Part shown: positions 11,134-23,707 of the stretch, in pieces
How the letters are laid out: every line of letters begins with the position of its first letter
Numbering within the stretch: the first letter of the stretch is position 1
Origin: Phialophora verrucosa
Lineage: Eukaryota; Ascomycota; Eurotiomycetes; Chaetothyriales; Herpotrichiellaceae
Direction: 5' to 3'
NCBI GenBank assembly: GCA_002099365.1
Contig: MSED01000003.1
Span: 930,001 to 994,000, forward strand
Length of the DNA stretch: 64,000 nucleotides
Translations under genes and position numbers: made by a program
Notes under the pieces: generated by a model
The model's database searches: none
The model's input: only the letters and a program-made list of their open reading frames with translations
Told to the model about the DNA's origin: nothing

Positions 11134-13320
11134 TCACTTCTTCCCACGCTTGGGCACCTCCTCTGGGAGATACCTCGATGTCACATCATCGGCGAATAAG
11201 GGCATGTCCCCCTTGCCGCCCATGTTCATGAACTCCGCCTGCTGCCTATTTGCTGCCGGGTGCTCCTCCCTCGGGACCTCCTCCTCGACATTCTTAGACG
11301 CTTTGCCCGGCTTCTTGCCCCGCGCTGTACTCATGACATTCTTCCCGGCAGGATTCTTCTCCCACACCTTCACATGAGCCGGTGAGCCAGGAATCTGCAT
11401 GGGCTGACCTTGAATCGGCTGGCCGCCATTGAGCTCAACGACTTTGCTCACTTTGATGTCGTTGATATTGGCTAGCAGTGTGCGTTCGCGCTGGACCTTA
11501 CGCTTCGAAAAGTCGAATGCACTCATTTGGCCGGTGAGACCGTCAAGCGAATCTGCAGGGTTGATGTAGCCGGCATTCCGAGTCCAAGGGTGCTCTAGAC
11601 ATTGATCAATGGTGATGCGTTTTTCGACGTCGACTGTGAGCATGCGATCAATCAGGTCGAGTGCCGGGTCGCCTATGGAGTCCCAGTACGGCGAAGGGTA
11701 GTCGAAGCGACCCATCTTGATCTGTTGGGCAAGGGTGTATGGGTTTTCTCGGGAGTATAACTCGTCCGAGAAGGGTGGAAAGCCGCACAGACAGATGTAC
11801 AAGACCACTCCGAGGGACCAGACATCAACTGCTTTAGTGTACTTTCGGTGCCGGGTGTTCTCCAGGATTTCCGGTGCGACATCTGATGGGCGATTAACAA
11901 GCGTCCAGACCACCGGGAGGACATATACTTACAACTTGGCGTTCCGCAGAGCGTCGTGGTGAATGACTCTTCTCCGATGATCTTTGCCAGCCCAAAATCT
12001 GCCAACTTGATAGACAAGTTCTTGTCGGTCAACAGGATGTTTTCAGGCTTGATATCCCGGTGGACGATGTTTCGTTCATGCAGATACTTCGTCCCCTGGA
12101 ACAGTTGTATGAAGACCTTCCGCGTCTCGGCTTCGGTCAGTTTCTGCTTGGTCACAATCAGGTTAAACAATTCCCCTTCGGCAGCCAGTTCCAGAACTAG
12201 GTACACCCCGTCATGCTCGTCAAATGTCTCTTTCAGGCACAGAACATTGGGATGGCTGACGCTCATCAGGACAGCAATTTCCTGCTCCAGGCCTTCAGTC
12301 TGAGACTTCTGCGACTCTCCCATTCGTCTCTCGAACTTTTTGACCGCGAATTTGAACCCGGTCGATCTTTCTACGCAGAGGTAGACCGTTGCAAAATGAC
12401 CCTTTCCCAGCTGCTGCAGGATCCTGTATCGCGAATTGAACGCACTAGAATCTCGATTTCTCGGGTAGCGGAAGACGAATCTCGCCTCGTCCAAGATCGT
12501 GATTTCGTCACCATCCTCGAGCTCTCTCCGCTTGTTGCGGCCCAGCAATGCTTCATTGACAAAGGTACCGTTGCTTGACAGATCTTCGAGGATTGCTATC
12601 ATGTCACCGTTGCGCGACTCGTTGAAAATCAAGCAGTGTCGATTCGATACGGTCGGGGTATCAAGGACCATGTCACACTCGGGGTGTCTCCCGATGAGAT
12701 ATCCACCAGCCGGGAATCCCTTGTCGTTTTTCTCCTGCTCGTACTCTTTCTCCGCTTCGATCAGGTCCTTCTTGCCTCGCTTCTTGCTCTTGACAGTTTG
12801 CCTCGCTACCTCCAGCGGCCTTGCTGGGGCAGGGCAAAATGCTCTCCGTTTCATCTGCAGCCGATGGCCATTGTCGGTCATGGGGAACAAGTAGCCCCAG
12901 GTACCATCTTCATCAGTCAGGTCAGGCTCTATATCCCGCGGAGGGTATATAAACTGCGACAAGGGCTGCGTATCTTGTGGAGGTGAGGACTGAGGAAGCG
13001 GAGGCGAGGCGATGGGCGTGACATGGCGGATTTGGCTTGGTCGGCCCTCTGGAGGAGTCGCGGTGTGCTCCTTATATTCGGTAGCTGTGGACTCGTGGTT
13101 CGTCAGAGGAGAAGGTAGATAATGGTCTTTGAGCGGTGTCTGCTGTTGCGGATCTTTCTGGGGCTGTGAGGAGATTCTTTGGGAACGACGAGGCTTTTTG
13201 ATTTCCTGGTCATCGCCTGTGCTGAACTGTTCCAGCCGTGTCAGACCCAAAGGGACACATAAGATGCGATCTTCTCACTCTATTCCGCTTCAGGCTGCTC
13301 TTTTCCGTCTTGGGAGACAT
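11134..13320 (-). CDS. chk2: FHA-domain serine/threonine checkpoint kinase (Chk2/Rad53/Cds1 type)
   Basis: Three exons: 13320-13279, 13226-11933 and 11882-11134, giving 694 residues. The short first exon supplies an ATG that the main frame lacks; its 52-base intron has a CTGAC branch. The N-terminal 110 residues hold five SQ/TQ sites (RSQR, SSQP, PSQI, DTQP, LSQF), typical targets of ATM/ATR kinases. The FHA domain lies near 193-244 (GRHPECD, SNRHC, SSNGTFVN) and binds phosphothreonine. The kinase domain starts near 279 with GKGHFATVY, the catalytic loop HRDIKPEN is near 403-410 and DFG near 424-426. The second intron splits the activation segment just before VAPE. The protein should act in the DNA-damage and replication checkpoint. 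A Dun1-type identity is the main alternative, since both have one FHA plus a kinase. Confidence 0.9.
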
Positions 13321-13733
13321 GCCCCCCAACCAGCAAACGAGCACAGTTGAGCACCTTCCGGATGATACTTCTTCGGTTTCCGCACGGATAATATTCGATA
13401 GGTTTGAAAGTCCGTGCGTGTTACAAGGCTTGGGAAACCACGCTCCGGCTTCTGTACCTGGTCTGTCGCAGTTCTCGGGCTGTAGAGCTCTGGGCAAAAG
13501 AATGAACGAAGGGGGCTATGCTAGTCGAAAGAGACTGGCATACAAAATCGAGGAGGTTCGCAACGCGCTGGGTGCAATTGGAGGGCGACCCCGGCAATCG
13601 GTAAGCATATCACGTGTTGGAGCCTGGACGCCTGGGCACTCGGGTCCTTTAACTAATTCGCCAACTAATGAGTAAACAGTACTGCCCAGAGCAGAGCTTA
13701 TAGGCACACCCAATAGAATTGTGTCTGCCACCC
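13321..13733. promoter_or_regulatory. divergent promoter, checkpoint kinase (-) / Stt4 PI4-kinase (+)
   Basis: 413 bases between the two proposed start codons. It contains one CACGTG near 13609. Both genes are housekeeping, so a shared bidirectional promoter is likely. Confidence 0.5.
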
Positions 13734-16700
13734 ATGAGCTCCAGCATTGCCGCTTCGGGCCAAGGCCAACAGTATGGCAGTGGAGACTCCATCGTCATGT
13801 TTCCCTTGATTCTTTTGGACCTTTTAATGTGGCCTCACCAAGTCAGCGCCTGTGGAACAACACGCCCAGTGACGGCGAGATGGACGTGTACGCTGCCGCT
13901 ACCTTCACACCTACCGTTTACTTACTAACACAACTGCAGCGGCCATGGAGGATTGCGGCGGCTGGCCTTCTCCAAGCTCGCGGCCCTCTCCTCGGTGCGG
14001 TCGTCGACGCGAGAAGCCGATTTCAAACGACTCACCTCGTCGATGCCCTCGCTCAAACCACCGGGAAATGGCGGCATCCTTGATGGAGTCCTCCGCTCGA
14101 TCGCGCCCACCTCTCGTGTGCCTATGAGCTCCCGCGAGCTAGACGTGCTGCTTGCCCTGTGTGCCAGCGCCCATGACCTACATGAGATCTCGCATGCCGA
14201 CCGCCTTGCCAAACAGCTGACGGCCTACCTCCCCGAGTCTCACTCGCAACTATTCTCCCCTTCTCCGTTCATTCAGGAGATCAGACCCGCCCCATGGACC
14301 GCTCTCACCTACCAACTCACCACGGCCCTCCTCGTCCTCGGCCTCCGGTTTCCTCCGCTGAAAGAGGCTGTCTCTGCCAGCATCAAAGAATATGTACAGA
14401 ATTGGTCCCAGTCGGCTTCGGCCCTGACTTCGCTGAATGTTGGCGAACAAGATGAGGAGCAAGGAAACGAGACTCAGGAGATCGCAGCGGCCACGGTATC
14501 CTTGATTGGATTTCTGGATGCTGCCGCCATCCACGAGAATTTCTGGACTGCCTATGAAAGAGTCGAACTCATCCGGAATCTAAAAGAAGCGCTGTCGGAG
14601 CGTTTCCTCATAGCCCTCGAGACTGCTTCATCCGCCATTCGAAACTCGACTTCCTCCGAGGCCGGCGAACGAGACTGGAGAAAGTATCTGAGGCGGTTTG
14701 CTGCCCAAGGTCTCCCCGTCGGGGCTATGATGCTGCAGAAAGGGTTTGTCAAGCTGGTACTTGCATGCACCGCCAGAATGCTTTGCGATGAACATACAGT
14801 GCAATGCGGAGATATACTCGACCAGTATATCGCTGGCACACACATCAACCGCTCCAAAGATGACAGTGTCACCGACGACATGATGGAATATCTGGTGGAC
14901 ATCATCACGGAGCAGATGCGCGTCTTGGAGGATGGCTCGGATTACCTTCAGCTAAGCTCCGTTTGGCAGCAACGACTTGCTTTTTCCGTGAAAGCATACG
15001 CACTGGAGGCATACCTGCACTGCCTGGTCCTGGATGACGAAATTGCGGATGCCGAAGATCTTGCTGCATGGCTGGAAGATTCGGTTGCAAACCAGGTCCA
15101 AATGACAGATACCGACCTCGCGGATATTGTGCTGAAGAGTCTAGCCGTTGTTGCCAAGTACGTGCCCGAGGGTGCGAACAACTATGCTCGAATCCTGCTG
15201 AGATTCATTGTTCGGGGTACTTCGAGACCAGACGCGGTGACCATTGCTGCGCAGAGTTTATCACATATCTTACGCATGTTGTCACAAGACGCCGTAATCA
15301 CCACGATATACTCTCTGGGAAACGTTCTCAGTTCACAGACAGGCGCAGAAAAGGCTCATCAACTTCACGGTGCTGCAGAATCCAATGGCCACTATGGATC
15401 TATGTCGTCCACCACCCGGCTGCGAACCGGAAGCGTTATCTCCCTGTCATTGAGCGGCGACGAAGAGACATCACTAGTGTGCGGAAATGTCGCCCATGCC
15501 ATCGTGGTCATAGCCACCGAATGCAGCGACAGTAAGATAATCGCACTCGTGCAGATGATGATGTTACAGAAAGTTGGCAGGATCAGTCTGGTGGTAGATG
15601 CTCATATTGTCCAAGAATCCGCAAAGCTTTCCATTTTTGGGAAGGAGAATGAGTTCAAGACCCTCTTGAAACTTTATACCCGGTTGCACCACGAGGCTAT
15701 CGTCCAAAATAATGTCCAGATTCTGGAAGCTGTCCGAAATGCACAAGAGTACCTGGCATTGAACTTGGACAACCGTTCGCCTTTGTTCAAGATCTTCGCC
15801 ATGCAACTGCTGGAACGAATTCTCAGCAAGGGGGACGTGGTCGAAGGAGAGTTCAAACAATCCGCGGAGGTGGAACAGGCTGCAAAGGAGATAGCACCCC
15901 TTCTCAAGCCTCTATCCATCCTGGCTTCCCGGAAACCTGCTCTTACAGGAGAAAGCACACTTGCTGATGACACTGATATTCTGCACATGGCCAGAGAAGT
16001 CTGGTATAACGTGGCTGTGCACGGAATCACTCTACAGTCGCGCCTCGGGCAGCAACACTACGAGGAACTTCGAGTACTGGCGATGAACTCAATGCCTCTT
16101 GTCGACGACGACCGTGCAGAGCTTTTGGAGTCAGACGTCGAAATCAACACTGTCTTGAGGAGGGGCATGAATCCGCAGCATATGCATGCTCAGAAGAAGG
16201 CCTTGATCGCCGTCATACCAGACAAGGAATCCGAGATTGGCAAACTGAGCTATCAGAAAGTCGTGTTTCTGAATGCCGTGTTCCTGGTCGAAAGTCTCCG
16301 CGCTTCTTCTGGTAGCTGCGCGGAAATTTTGGACTACTTCAGTGACCCGAGCACGCAGAGCAGCCACATGGGAGCATGCCTGGGCTCGATAGCCAACAAA
16401 GTCGTGGACAGATACACTCAAAAGGCCATTAGTGCAAAGGAAGACGACTTCAGCGCTCCATACGTCTCTCGACAACTTGCTCGAATCCTGAGTGGTTGCT
16501 GTCATCGAAGCAGTAAAATGCAGGAAGTTGCAAGAGCTGCAGTCAACCACATCGTCACCTTTGCACCTTCTGCCTTGTGCCAGAAATCGGCTCTGTTCGC
16601 CTTACTGGAATTGCTGTCCTTGATGTGGTCGAGTTGTTTGGATGCAGATACTGATGAGTACGAGTGGCGCCCTACCCTCACCTCTACTCGAGGCAAGATC

Positions 16701-19700
16701 ACGATTGAGTTGTCCGACGACTACGCCTTTCGCCGACGTACTGAACAGAACCTGCATAGTGACGCCCGCAAATGGGTCACTATGGTCATGGGAGTGGCGC
16801 CTCTGGATGTGAAAGGCCTCCTTCAGACCTATCTTTCCGAGTTCGATGATACAGGCGCGTATGGCCATATCTCGTTGGGCAGGTCTTTTGCCCTCGAAAT
16901 GGGCTCCATGATTCCTCCGATGGACTATAGACTGAATGCGCTTGACCACAGGAGCGATGCCGCTAATATCAACATGGCCTCCGATTTCATCGCTCAATAC
17001 ACTACGCGGCAAGAATACCGATTCACGGGAGTGCCCGATGACCAACGAGAGAACACATACGTCGACGATGCGACTGGGCGGCGATCGTCGATAGGACGTG
17101 CCACTTCTGACTCGACGCCAATGTTACACGATGCCCTCTTCGATCTCCACAAACGAATACTTCAGAAGGCACATGTAAGAGCGTCCGAGGTCAAAGATGT
17201 GCTCCGGCGTGCGGCGGCGCTCCTATGCCAGAGCAAGAAATCGCAGACCGCGATTGTGCATCTTCTGGTGAACATACCCCTTGCGATATTCACTAAAGAG
17301 TCTGTTAAGCTGGGAATCTCGCTGTGGCTGGGCGTTATCCATGAAAACACAAGAATGGAGCCGAGGATTCTGACAGAGGTCGCACAAGCCTGGGAAAGAA
17401 GTATTGATCGCGGGCAAGGCATCTTCAACCCCAAATTCAAGCACAGCGATCCCTTCTATGTCAAGGAAGAATTCGCCCCATCCGACAGGGCGGCTCTGCA
17501 AAAGGAAGCACAGACAGCTCACAACACCATTTCACCGCATTTCAGGCTGCTGCAGTTTTTTGAGAGTCATTTCAACGCCATCAGGCTTGGAAGTGCCAAC
17601 ACCCAACGAACCTTCATCCGGATGCTTGAACGCACTCTTCGGGGCTTCCTTCATGTCAATGGACATCCACTACTGCGCGACATGCAATTCCACGTGGTTC
17701 TCTTTGCACTTCGGGTGTTTAAACTCGGCACGTGCTTTAATAAATTGTCCCAGTGGAAACTGAAGGACCTTATCCTGTCTGTCGGTCTGCAATGGTTCGC
17801 AAAACCGCCTTATTGGTCTTTCGGGGGCAACCGTCTACAACTGAAAGCCGAAATCCGCGTCATGCAAGATGTGGCGGCGCAGTTGCAGGCCAGTCGGGCA
17901 CCCATCTTACCAGCATCGACTACGAGGAAAGATCCTCAACAGAAGCAGGAGCTGCTTGAAGCACTCCTCACAAGCGAAATCACAAGGCTTAGTGTTTGGC
18001 TGTCACCGCTTGCGCCCGCCGGACATCCTGCTCAACTGGACCACCAAATCGCAGGTTTTGTCCGTGCCGCATGGGCTGAGGATCCCGCGCTCGCCATACA
18101 GCTGGTCACGCGATTCCCCAATGAGCAAACTCGCCGGGACGTTCGTTTCCAGCTCCTGAATCAGCCAGAGAAAGCCTTGCATGAGGCTAGCGCGATGGAC
18201 TTATTGCTCGGAGACGGTCTCTCCTCGGATCTGACCTTCCAGTTGAAGTATCTGCTCTATTGGAACCCGGTGAACCCGATACAGGCTGTCACCTACTTCA
18301 TGCCTGCCTTCGGAAACCATCCCTTCGTCCTTCAATATGCTATGAGGGCAGTCGAGAGCCATTCCGTCGACGTTACATTTTTCTACGTCCCGCAGATTGT
18401 ACAGAGCTTGCGGTATGACACGCTGGGCTATGTTGAGCGCTACATCGTCGAAACTGGCAAGTTCTCGCAGCTTTTCGCACACCAGATCATCTGGAACATA
18501 AAGGCCAACGCTTACAAGGACGAAGACTCACAAATACCAGATCCTGTCAAGCCGACCCTGGACAAAGTGATGGATAGCCTGATCTCGAGTTTCTCTGGGG
18601 CGGACAAAGATTTCTTTGAGCGAGAGTTTGCGTTCTTCGATGAGGTAACCGACATTTCGGGCAAGCTCAAGCCGTTCATCAAGAGGCCCAAACCAGAGAA
18701 GAAAGCGAAGATTGAGGAAGAATTGCGCAAAATCAAGGTCGAGGTTGGCGTGTACCTGCCCAGTAATCCGGATGGTGTTGTGGTCGGCATTGATCGCAAA
18801 TCCGGCAAGCCTCTGCAATCCCATGCTAAGGCGCCATACATGGCAACCTTCCGGATTCGCAAGAAGAAGGAAACGTCGACCGAGGAGATGAACGAGTTGA
18901 TAGAGTCCGCACAACAGGATCATACTCAGAAGAACGCTCGAAGGGGTCACAGTCGCAGGAACACCAGTGAAATCTCCAACATCGAATTGGTTGACAGCAA
19001 TCCGTCGACTTATGAGGTCTGGCAAAGCGCTATCTTCAAAGTTGGAGACGATTGTCGGCAAGACGTCCTCGCGTTGCAAATGATCGCCGCCTTCCGCGGG
19101 ATATTCAACTCTGTCGGCCTCGACGTTTACGTCTTCCCGTACCGAGTCACTGCCACCGCACCTGGGTGCGGCGTCATCGATGTGCTTCCCAATTCGATCA
19201 GTCGAGACATGCTGGGCCGCGAAGCCGTCAACGGCCTCCACGACTATTTCATCACTAAATACGGCGGCGAACACTCGGTACGCTACCAAGAAGCACGGTC
19301 TGAATTTGTGAAGTCGATGGCTGCATACTCTGTCATCACTTACCTGTTGCAATTCAAAGACCGGCATAACGGAAATATCATGATTGACGATAAGGGTCAC
19401 ATCTTGCACATTGACTTTGGATTCTGCTTCGACATCGCCCCTGGGGGGGTGAAATTTGAGCGCGCCCCTTTTAAGCTGACGCCAGAAATGATTGCGGTGA
19501 TGGGCGGTGACGATCCCGCTACGTCGCAGCCGTACCGCTGGTTCGAGGAACTTACCATCAAAGCATTCCTTGCATCTCGTCCCTACTGCGACAAGTTGAG
19601 TCACCTGGTGAGTCTGATGCTGGACTCGGGTCTGCCGTGCTTCAAACCAGAGACGATGCGAAATTTCAAGAACCGGTTTGTGCTGGAGAAGAGCGAGAGG

Positions 19701-19805
19701 GAGGCGGCCGAGTTTATGCTGGGGTGTATCAAGAAGAGCGCGGCGAACGTGACAACCCGAGTGTATGATGAGTTTCAGTTGATCACCAATGGGATTCCTT
19801 ATTAG
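13734..19805 (+). CDS. stt4: Phosphatidylinositol 4-kinase, type III alpha (Stt4)
   Basis: Exon 2 (13940-19805) is one long frame of 1955 residues with no ATG at its start, preceded by ACTAAC and CTGCAG, so an upstream exon must provide the start. The best phase match is exon 1 at 13734-13771 with donor GTATGG, giving about 1967 residues; this first exon is tentative. The C-terminus is the lipid kinase: GDDCRQDVLALQ, FKDRHNGNIMID (catalytic loop) and HIDFGFCFD (DFG), ending in the typical NGIPY-like tail. The large helical N-terminal and middle regions fit Stt4, which makes PI4P at the plasma membrane with Efr3 and Ypp1 partners and supports actin and cell-wall integrity. The size matches the family. 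Confidence 0.93.
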
Positions 19806-20081
19806 AATCATGGAAAGTGAGAGAACCGAGAGGACTGGCTCCTTCGAAGCGCCTGCGAGTTTGAAAGCGCTGAAAGGAGGGCAGTCCTAATTTGTACACA
19901 TATAGCCGTAATCAGAATCGAGAGCGAACGCATCGAGATGACTCCTTCATTTCGAAGTACTCGTCGCGCTTGATATTATTCCTCGAGGTATTCCTTGGGT
20001 CCAAATGGGGACTCGCCCAGCACAGAGGTCAAACCCGTATTTCGCGCCTCGCGCCAAGGGCAGAAGATGCCTTTATGGAAA

Positions 20082-20511
20082 TCATCGTGAAACCAGCCCA
20101 ATCTTCGCCAGGAGATCCAAGAGTAAACTCCACAGATACGGAAACACCTTTAATTGCTCGATCAACAACGGCGCAATGATGACGAAAATGAGCACCGCTT
20201 TCGAGCAGTCAGTCAGCGTCACTATCACTATTGATCGGGCCCAGACACCAGACACCAGACAACCCCAAACAAAGCTATAAAAAAAAGAGAGGAGGGGGGA
20301 ATGCGGACACAAAACGTACCAACCGCAGCAATTCCAACGGGGCTCTTCTTGGTCTCCTTCTTCTTGATGGCGGACTCGGGCTTGCCCATGCGCCGCTCGA
20401 CGGTTTTGGCGTGTTTTTCGTTGGCGCGGCGTTGGGCGGGTGTTTGGGCCTGCGTCTGTGAGTCAGAAACCGAGATATCACGATGAGAAGGAAGGGAATA
20501 TAGCGCACCAT
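20082..20511 (-). CDS. Ysy6/RAMP4 (SERP1)-type tail-anchored secretory stress protein
   Basis: A small gene that is visible only after splicing: exon 1 is just the ATG (20511-20509), exon 2 is 20455-20320 and exon 3 is 20197-20082, giving 84 residues. Exon 2 encodes TPAQRRANEKHAKTVERRMG and then KKKETKKSP, the cytosolic head of the RAMP4 family. Exon 3 gives the tail-anchor helix (VLIFVIIAPLLIEQL). The protein sits at the ER translocon and helps cells under secretory stress. Odd points: a one-codon first exon (53-base intron with a CTGAC branch) and an AAG acceptor before exon 3. An alternative TAG acceptor inside intron 2 would give a 61-residue form, closer to yeast length but with a less family-like tail. 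Confidence 0.75.
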
Positions 20512-21855
20512 GGCTGTGGAGGAGGATCTTTGAATGGAGAACGGGTTCAGTGGTCGATGGAAGAGTTCGACGTTTGTGATCGTAGCAGTCAACTTTTCTC
20601 TCAGTTCGATCACAAGATTCGATCCCGTTGTGGCTGCTGACTTTGTTCTTCCGGAGAGTAGTGTCTGGAGGGATTCAAACGAGATCCCAAGAAGAAGTTG
20701 CCAGATAATCGTTCAACGTGACGGCGGGCGGGACTTTGACCCCCTTTTGCGAGTTCGACACAGTGGCTTGATGCCAAGATGCCGGTGCGGGCGAGTAAAA
20801 GAGCACTACACGCATTTGTTCTCTTACTCCTCCGTAAGGTCCACATGTCTTTGCGAGGCGACGTGGGAGCCTGACTCCTCGCGACCGGCGCGACCAGCAC
20901 GACTGAGGTACACGCGTGCCTTAAGCTTCCTCCTCGATCACAATCACCTCCGCATCTGGCTTGTATTCCTACAGATATTACTGATTACGCCTTTCCAACT
21001 GCGAGCACGACCTTCACCGGAGCTTGGCAAGGGGCCTCAGGCGACTGCAGTACGTAGCGTGATCGATCACCCAGGCTGCACTACGTGGCTAGTAGCGATT
21101 TCTGATATCTACTCCCCTACTCCGTAATCACAGGATCAATAAGAACTGTAAAGAGAGAAATGCCAGTCAGCGGGCCCCTTTGAGCGTCGATTTGAGCGTC
21201 GATTGCACCCTACAGAGGCCACCTGACCGATCCTCCGAAACAACCTCGATGTGATTCGCGGCGGGCTGGCTCTTCGGGGCGTGTAGCATGTGATGCAACG
21301 ATGAGAAATAGAAACATCAATCCAACCCATTGATTGTCCTGTTCACCGTTGCTGCCGACATCGCCATTCAATGATATCTCTCCTGATGCCTCTCCAAGCT
21401 TGGTGGAATGTGTCTTTTCCGTGACGGAAGTGAACGTGGCGTTAGGGCAGAAGAGCCCCGTTCGTCCCCATTCGCACTGGGCATAAACGCCTTGTACCAG
21501 CAATCCAGTTGCCCGTGTTTCTTGGTCAGTTCTCCCGACAGCTAGGCGTCTTCGACCTCAGCCACATGATAAGTCCCTTAGAGAGGAGCGGGTAACATGC
21601 CAGGATGAATCCCGGACAAGTAGTTCGTGACGACAGATGACCGCACGGCACGATCCGATGCCCCTACCGCTGAGAGACCAGGTCTCGAAACAGAGTCGAT
21701 AAGGGCTATATCCGTCTGAAATGCTATGCTAGGCTGAGAGATATCGCAGCCCAGGGGCAGCTTAAATCTTCGCCGGAGCTCGAGCCAGTATTGAGTCTGG
21801 ACTGCACCTCGTCGGGGACTTCCGTTACACTCCTCTTTAGCGGGCGGCTTTGGTG
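20512..21855. other. intergenic stretch, 1.3 kb
   Basis: Contains the promoter of the RAMP4-like gene and one TACTCCGTA motif at 21118. A plus frame at 20534-21127 has no domain. On the minus strand, near 21210-21560, an open segment encodes a Cys-containing stretch and a hydrophobic helix (VGLMFLFLIVAS) but lacks an ATG; it might be a terminal exon. No confident gene. Confidence 0.45.
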
Positions 21856-22727
21856 CTACTGCTTTAGAAACCCTCTTTTTGAAGCCGCTGGAGCCTCACG
21901 AGGGTAGAGTTCGCCGTAGATTAGTCGAAGCGTGTCGGCGTCTGGCCGTATTGCGCGTCTGATGAGTCGATCGACCAAAGGGACATTACCGTGCTGAGCA
22001 TATGTAAAAATGGCGGCCAGAAGGAGTACGGCCAGTGATGCAGACCGGAGGTACACGCCAATTTCGATCAACACGACCAGCGAATCCAGGAAGATCGCCT
22101 GGATGCTGATCGGCAAGGACGTCGTCGGCCCTACCAACCCCAATTGGCGAAGGAGCGCCAATTCTTCAAAATCTTTACATCGCCGGGAAATGATGGCCTG
22201 TCTGATGGTGCTGGAAGCCCAGTCGAGCCACTGGAAGACATCGTTTGGATCCAGCGGAATCCGAATACATTCGAGTAGTCTATCGCAGAAAGTTTGGCAG
22301 TTGTTAGACAGCAGCTTATAGGCTCTCCTCAATTCCTTCGCTAGAAACAACTGTAGTTAGTTTGGATACGCATTTGGTTTGATTCTGGCGACAAAAGCGG
22401 ATCCATACCATATCTGTTGTGGATAACATACGGTCTAAGGAATGTATAGCCGCTAGGGGAGTGTGCCATTAGATTCCATAGTCTGCCTTTTTGACGCTCG
22501 AATCGCTCAGGTTCGGGAATGCCAACGAGCTGGCCAGATCCGGTCTTGGTGATCTCGTGCAGCCACCGTGAGCCATCTTCGTGTGCCACAACAAGACCCC
22601 AGTGACATCCTGCAGACCATGTCCGGGCCACGGGTGTGCTCTGGTTCACCGGGCATGTTGCAAGGTATATCGAGTGAGGGCCTTTCCCAGAAAGTGAAGT
22701 GGGAGTGACGGGGATTTGGTGGCTCAT
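21856..22727 (-). CDS. Hypothetical membrane protein with papain-fold-like (PPPDE/LRAT/NlpC-type) His and Cys motifs
   Basis: Two exons: 22727-22409 and 22340-21856, joined by a 68-base intron with GTATGG donor, an ACTAAC branch and a TAG acceptor; 267 residues. An in-frame ATG at 22781 would add 18 residues. The first half has CHWGLVVAHEDGSRWLHEIT and the second exon LLSNNCQTFCDRLLE. A His at the start of a beta strand followed about 100 residues later by Asn-Cys in a helix is the circularly permuted papain-like pattern of PPPDE, LRAT and NlpC/P60 proteins. Near the C-terminus are one or two membrane segments (IFLDSLVVLIEIGVYL, LAVLLLAAIFTYA). I infer a thiol hydrolase or acyltransferase fold; the role is unknown. 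Confidence 0.6.
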
Positions 22728-22781
22728 AGCAGCTTGACGAACCAGCTCGTGTTGCAGGATACCTGCTTGAGGTGAAATCAT

Positions 22782-23707
22782 ATGCGTCTTCCATGTTATG
22801 AATCTGAGTTGACGTCGGATTTGAAGGTAGAAGTACAGCTCCCACCCAAAGCGAGGGATGGTGTCCGATGTTGCAATCCTGAAGGCAAGTAAACTTCATG
22901 CGTCTCTCAAGCCGCCTAGCCACCTAGACAGATTGCTTTCGTTGCAACTCTTGCAGGCCTTTTTGCCCTCGTCAACTATATCCTCGGCAGCACGGTACTT
23001 TATCATTCGCGCCCAAATGACCTGGAGGGGAACAATCCAGAAGCTTATAGTCAAGGTCACGATGAAGGCGCCACCTAGCGGGTGGCAATGAGAGCACTGG
23101 TGAGGATTCCCAAGTTCCGCGCCGGGGCCGAACTCCTTGACAACGGTGGGTTTATGCGATGGGGATACAGTTTACGTCTGTCTCGAGGTGTCTGTATATA
23201 AATATATGAGTGCATACATACCGTGAGTACGGAGTATCCAGATCGTCGAAACGTTCAGACCATGACTATTACTCCGTATGGATGACGGGCGTGTCCTTGT
23301 CCTACTGCATTCTGTCCGGCGAATACAGAATCAGTGTACGAGACTCTGCGTCGTTCTGGAAACCACTTCCAGAGAATGAACTTCGTAGCCACCGTGCCAC
23401 CAAGAATGAGTCCGAACTCCAATAGCACTTGGCACGCCATCTAGGGGCGACTGCCTCGGGTAATACATATCAGGACTCATCGCATGCGGGGCAGGGGTAC
23501 GGAGAAGAACCGAGTACATATACAGTTACGAGTGCTCCTTACAGCAAGTCCAAAGCAGAGATTCCACTCAGCGGGCTATGTTGAAAAGCATAGAATAATC
23601 ACCCGAGGTGCACGACGCAAAGAGGCTTTCGCGTGGTTCTGAGGGTTGTTCGCTGAAAGTAGATCTCCACTGCGAATCGGTAACCAGTCAACTACCTTGA
23701 ACACACA
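22782..23707. other. intergenic spacer, 0.9 kb
   Basis: Divergent promoter region between the papain-like gene (-) and the EthD-like gene (+). It holds TACGGAGTA at 23228 and its complement TACTCCGTA at 23270, about 40 bases apart. No gene recognised. Confidence 0.5.

Noticed and set aside
18528..19811. 427-codon minus-strand open frame
   Set aside because: Antisense to the Stt4 kinase domain. Its residues are simply the reverse reading of that domain.
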